This document shows, one piece after another, positions 43,204 to 45,147 of a DNA stretch of 45,147 nt. Positions within the stretch are counted from its first letter, which is position 1. Every line of letters starts with the position of its first letter. Made by a program: the position numbers and the translations under genes. This DNA comes from an uncultured Magnetospirillum sp. (GTDB lineage Bacteria; Pseudomonadota; Alphaproteobacteria; Rhodospirillales; Magnetospirillaceae), in the NCBI RefSeq assembly GCF_903853455.1, contig NZ_CAINTR010000119.1:1-45147 (forward strand), written 5' to 3'. The notes beneath the pieces were generated by a model, which worked only from the letters and a program-made list of their open reading frames with translations, searched no databases and was not told the DNA's origin.

Positions 43204-43571
43204 GACGGATTGAGCTCGCTGGCAAGAAACTGGGCCAGCGCCTCGTCCTTCAACGGCTTGGCCATGAACCCCACCCCGATCTCCCCCGCCTGATGGCGGA
43301 CGGGGTCCTGGATATTGGCGGTCAGCAGGCTGATCACGGCGGCGGGGCATCGCGACCGCAACTGCCGTGCCGTCTCCATCCCGCCGATCCCCGGCATGTT
43401 GACGTCCAGCAGGACATAGTCGGGGCGGTCGAGGGCGATGGCGGTCAGGGCCTCTTCCCCGCTGGCGGCCTCGATGATCGGCCAAGTGGGGTGAAGCTTG
43501 GCGATGGCGGCGCGGGTCATCATGCGGGCGACCCGACTGTCATCGACCACCAGTACCATCTTGTCCGCCAT
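43200..43571 (-). CDS. CheY-like response regulator
   Basis: This 123-aa single receiver domain has D10/D11 (LVVDDSRVAR), phosphoacceptor D56 (YVLLDVNMPG), T84 (LLTANI) and K105 (FMAKPL). It is the first gene of a three-gene minus-strand operon with a CheC-like protein and a PAS-GGDEF-EAL enzyme, coupled by ATGA to the CheC-like gene. A longer frame to 44165 has unrelated low-complexity sequence, so the ATG at 43569-43571 is chosen. The CheY/CheC pairing suggests phosphate-controlled signalling, perhaps linked to cyclic di-GMP. Confidence 0.9.
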   Translation of the reverse strand: MADKMVLVVDDSRVARMMTRAAIAKLHPTWPIIEAASGEEALTAIALDRPDYVLLDVNMPGIGGMETARQLRSRCPAAVISLLTANIQDPVRHQAGEIGVGFMAKPLKDEALAQFLASELNPS

Positions 43572-43694
43572 TGCCTGCGCTCTCCGTCGCCTGTTCCGCC
43601 CCAAGCCTGGGGATGGGTGAATGAAATCTATGCTTGACGCCTCGCCGCATCGCAAGGGTAAAGTCCTCGTCGGGCCACTCGGGAGAATACGCCG

Positions 43695-44111
43695 ATGATC
43701 AGCCACCACGCGGCCCTCATTTATGTGATGGTCATGGTGTCCGCCGCCGACCGCAACATGACGGATGCCGAATTGCGCATGATCGGCGAAGTGGTCAGCT
43801 TCCTGCCCATCTTTGGCGATTACGATCCCTCGCTGCTGACCCGGACCACCGCCGCCTGCGCCGAAATGCTGGACGCCGACGACGGGCTGGACCGGGCGCT
43901 GGAGGCGATCAAGGCGGCGCTGCCGCCGCGCCTGCGCGAGACCGCCTACGCCCTGGCCTGCGACGTCGCCGCCGCCGACCGCGAGCCCCATCCGGAAGTG
44001 CGCCGGCTGCTGGAACTGTTCCGCCACCGCCTGGACATCGACCGGCTGGTGGCCGCCGCCATCGAGCGCGGCGCCATCGCCCGCTTCGCCCTGGCGCCGG
44101 TTCACGCCTGA
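43695..44111 (+). CDS. TerB-like protein
   Basis: This 138-aa all-helical protein resembles the TerB family, with paired acidic helix motifs (AADRNMTDAELRMIGEVV and AADREPHPEVRRLLE). TerB-like domains bind metal ions, and some have roles in tellurite resistance or stress. No other ter genes are nearby, so the function is unknown. GGGAGA lies upstream of the ATG, and it is divergent from the CheY-like gene. The tRNA-Thr lies downstream. Confidence 0.75.
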   Translation: MISHHAALIYVMVMVSAADRNMTDAELRMIGEVVSFLPIFGDYDPSLLTRTTAACAEMLDADDGLDRALEAIKAALPPRLRETAYALACDVAAADREPHPEVRRLLELFRHRLDIDRLVAAAIERGAIARFALAPVHA

Positions 44112-44173
44112 TCCGACGGCAGGGCTCTTGCAAATCCGTGGCGGCGGCGGTAACGTCCGCCCCACGTCACGGG

Positions 44174-44249
44174 GCCGGCGTAGCTCAGTTGGTAGAGCAG
44201 CGCATTCGTAATGCGAAGGTCGGGGGTTCGAATCCTCTCGCCGGCACCA
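44174..44249 (+). tRNA. tRNA-Thr (anticodon CGT)
   Basis: The 76-base gene has acceptor arms GCCGGCG and CGCCGGC, a D loop with AGCTCAGTTGGTAGAGC, the anticodon loop TTCGTAA, a T arm GGGTTCGAATCC, and an encoded CCA at 44247-44249. Anticodon CGT reads ACG (Thr). Its 3' end is next to sequence with a RepA-like gene, so it could serve as an integration site. Confidence 0.95.
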
Positions 44250-44551
44250 TTTCTTGTAGGTTTGCGACAGGAAACACCACTAGATTTAGCGGTGTTTCCT
44301 CGCACCCCAAAAATCCACCACAATCTGCGAGGAATTTGCGAGGTTCCCCGGTCCTGCTCGCCGGCCAGCAGGACCGCCGCGAACGACGGAAGCCTCTTCC
44401 CTCTGATCCCGGCCCCCTTGGCCCGCCAGTCCAGTCCGGCCCCCCCCTGTAAGGGGAGGGCCGGACTGGACTGCCAAACGGCAAGGAAGCATTCACCAAT
44501 CGTCGGGATTGGGACCTACTTCACCGGGGCAACCCAAGGAAGGAGGTGCCC
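44250..44551. other. Hairpin-rich gap between tRNA-Thr and RepA-like gene
   Basis: No gene is convincing here. Three strong inverted repeats occur: 44269-44282 with 44287-44300 (one mismatch); 44349-44358 with 44367-44376 (arm CGGTCCTGCT); and 44427-44442 with 44458-44473 (arm CAGTCCAGTCCGGCCC). They may be transcript-end hairpins or sites used by a mobile element. Confidence 0.6.
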
Positions 44552-45147
44552 GTGCCCACGCCATCACCCGCAGCCGCCATCACCGCGATCGATGCCGCCA
44601 TCGAAAACGAGTTTGGCGGACAAGTGTCTGCCGCCCCCTATCGCACCCTCTCCATCCGCGACCTGTGGAAGCGCCCCGGATTGGACTGGCTGATCGACGG
44701 CGTGATCCACGCCGGAACCTGCTGCGTGGTCTATGGCGCGTCCCGCTCCGGCAAAAGTTTCCTCGGTCGCGACATGGCCTTGGCAATCGCCCACGGACGC
44801 CCATGGGCCGGGCGAGCGACCCAGCAAGGGCCGGTGCTCTATATCGCCGCCGAGGGAGGTCCCGGCCTTCGCGACCGCTTCCGAGCGTGGTTCAACTTCA
44901 ACGAAGGCGACGACGACGCCCCTTTCGAGGTCCTCGGCGATCGACCCGATCTGATGGCGGCCTTGGCCGAAGGCGACCTTGGCCGTGTCGTCGCCACCGC
45001 CCGCGACTTGACCGCGCGATGGGGCGCACCACCACTGGCGATCTTCATCGACACCCTCGCCAAGTGCTCGGGCGGCGGCGACGAGAACAGCGCCCGCGAG
45101 ATGGGGCGGTTCGTCGCCAACTGCGAGACGCTTTCCAGAACCTTCGG
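44552..45147 (+). CDS. RepA-like AAA ATPase, 5' part (runs off the end)
   Basis: An open frame from GTG at 44552, with GGAGG 6 bases upstream, continues to the last base, giving the first 198 residues. Walker A is GASRSGKS (62-69), VLYIAAEGGPGLRDRF follows, and AIFIDTLAKCSGGGDENSA is the Walker B region. This matches the AAA_25/RepA-like ATPases encoded by plasmids, prophages and integrative elements, where they act in replication. Codon use is a little less GC-biased than in nearby core genes. The element probably continues to the right. Confidence 0.8.
   Translation, partial: MPTPSPAAAITAIDAAIENEFGGQVSAAPYRTLSIRDLWKRPGLDWLIDGVIHAGTCCVVYGASRSGKSFLGRDMALAIAHGRPWAGRATQQGPVLYIAAEGGPGLRDRFRAWFNFNEGDDDAPFEVLGDRPDLMAALAEGDLGRVVATARDLTARWGAPPLAIFIDTLAKCSGGGDENSAREMGRFVANCETLSRTF

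Noticed and set aside
44211..44693. 160-codon plus-strand frame across the tRNA-Thr and the gap
   Set aside because: It starts inside the tRNA and is out of frame with the RepA-like gene, with no motif.

Overview
The window looks like chromosomal DNA of a high-GC alphaproteobacterium of the Rhodospirillales, most like Magnetospirillum. The signs are strongly GC-biased codons, alphaproteobacterial AddAB, AcnB next to ccmAB, a glycine-riboswitch gcvTHP operon, several signalling proteins and two hemerythrins. The genus is an inference from gene content and remembered synteny; no search was run.

Left edge (1-3.7 kb): an AT-richer accessory island. It carries a CheY-like response regulator, a possible small lipoprotein, an unrecognised 357-aa protein, a single-domain bacteriohemerythrin and a short tyrosine recombinase. 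The island ends inside the 3' part of a conserved alphaproteobacterial gene, which is left truncated (3679-3954).

4-18 kb: core genes. These are an S24/HTH repressor, an RlmJ-like protein, an FMN-dependent alpha-hydroxy-acid dehydrogenase, gloB with a divergent methyltransferase, a lower-GC DUF3800 gene, ubiD, a GAF/HD-GYP c-di-GMP phosphodiesterase, a RibD/DHFR-like reductase, ccmAB, and acnB with a strong terminator.

18-27 kb: a double-domain hemerythrin; the glycine cleavage operon gcvT-gcvH-gcvPA-gcvPB on the minus strand, led by a promoter and a tandem glycine riboswitch; a lipoprotein; then ispH, thrB and rnhA.

27-40 kb: a glycosyltransferase-like protein, then a run of genes with overlapping starts and stops: FitA/VapB-type antitoxin, PIN toxin, xerC, tsaE, amgK, murU. 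This continues into addB and addA. The murU-addB junction is interrupted by a GxxExxY-family (PD-(D/E)XK-like) gene bracketed by two copies of a ~128-bp element with 29-bp terminal inverted repeats. A third copy separates addB from addA. This nuclease/palindrome association is the best candidate for an undescribed system in the window.

40-45 kb: a minus-strand signalling operon (CheY-like receiver, CheC/CheX-like protein, PAS-GGDEF-EAL protein), a TerB-like gene, a tRNA-Thr(CGT), and, after a hairpin-rich 300-bp stretch, the start of a RepA-like AAA ATPase that runs off the end. That last gene suggests a mobile element beside the tRNA.
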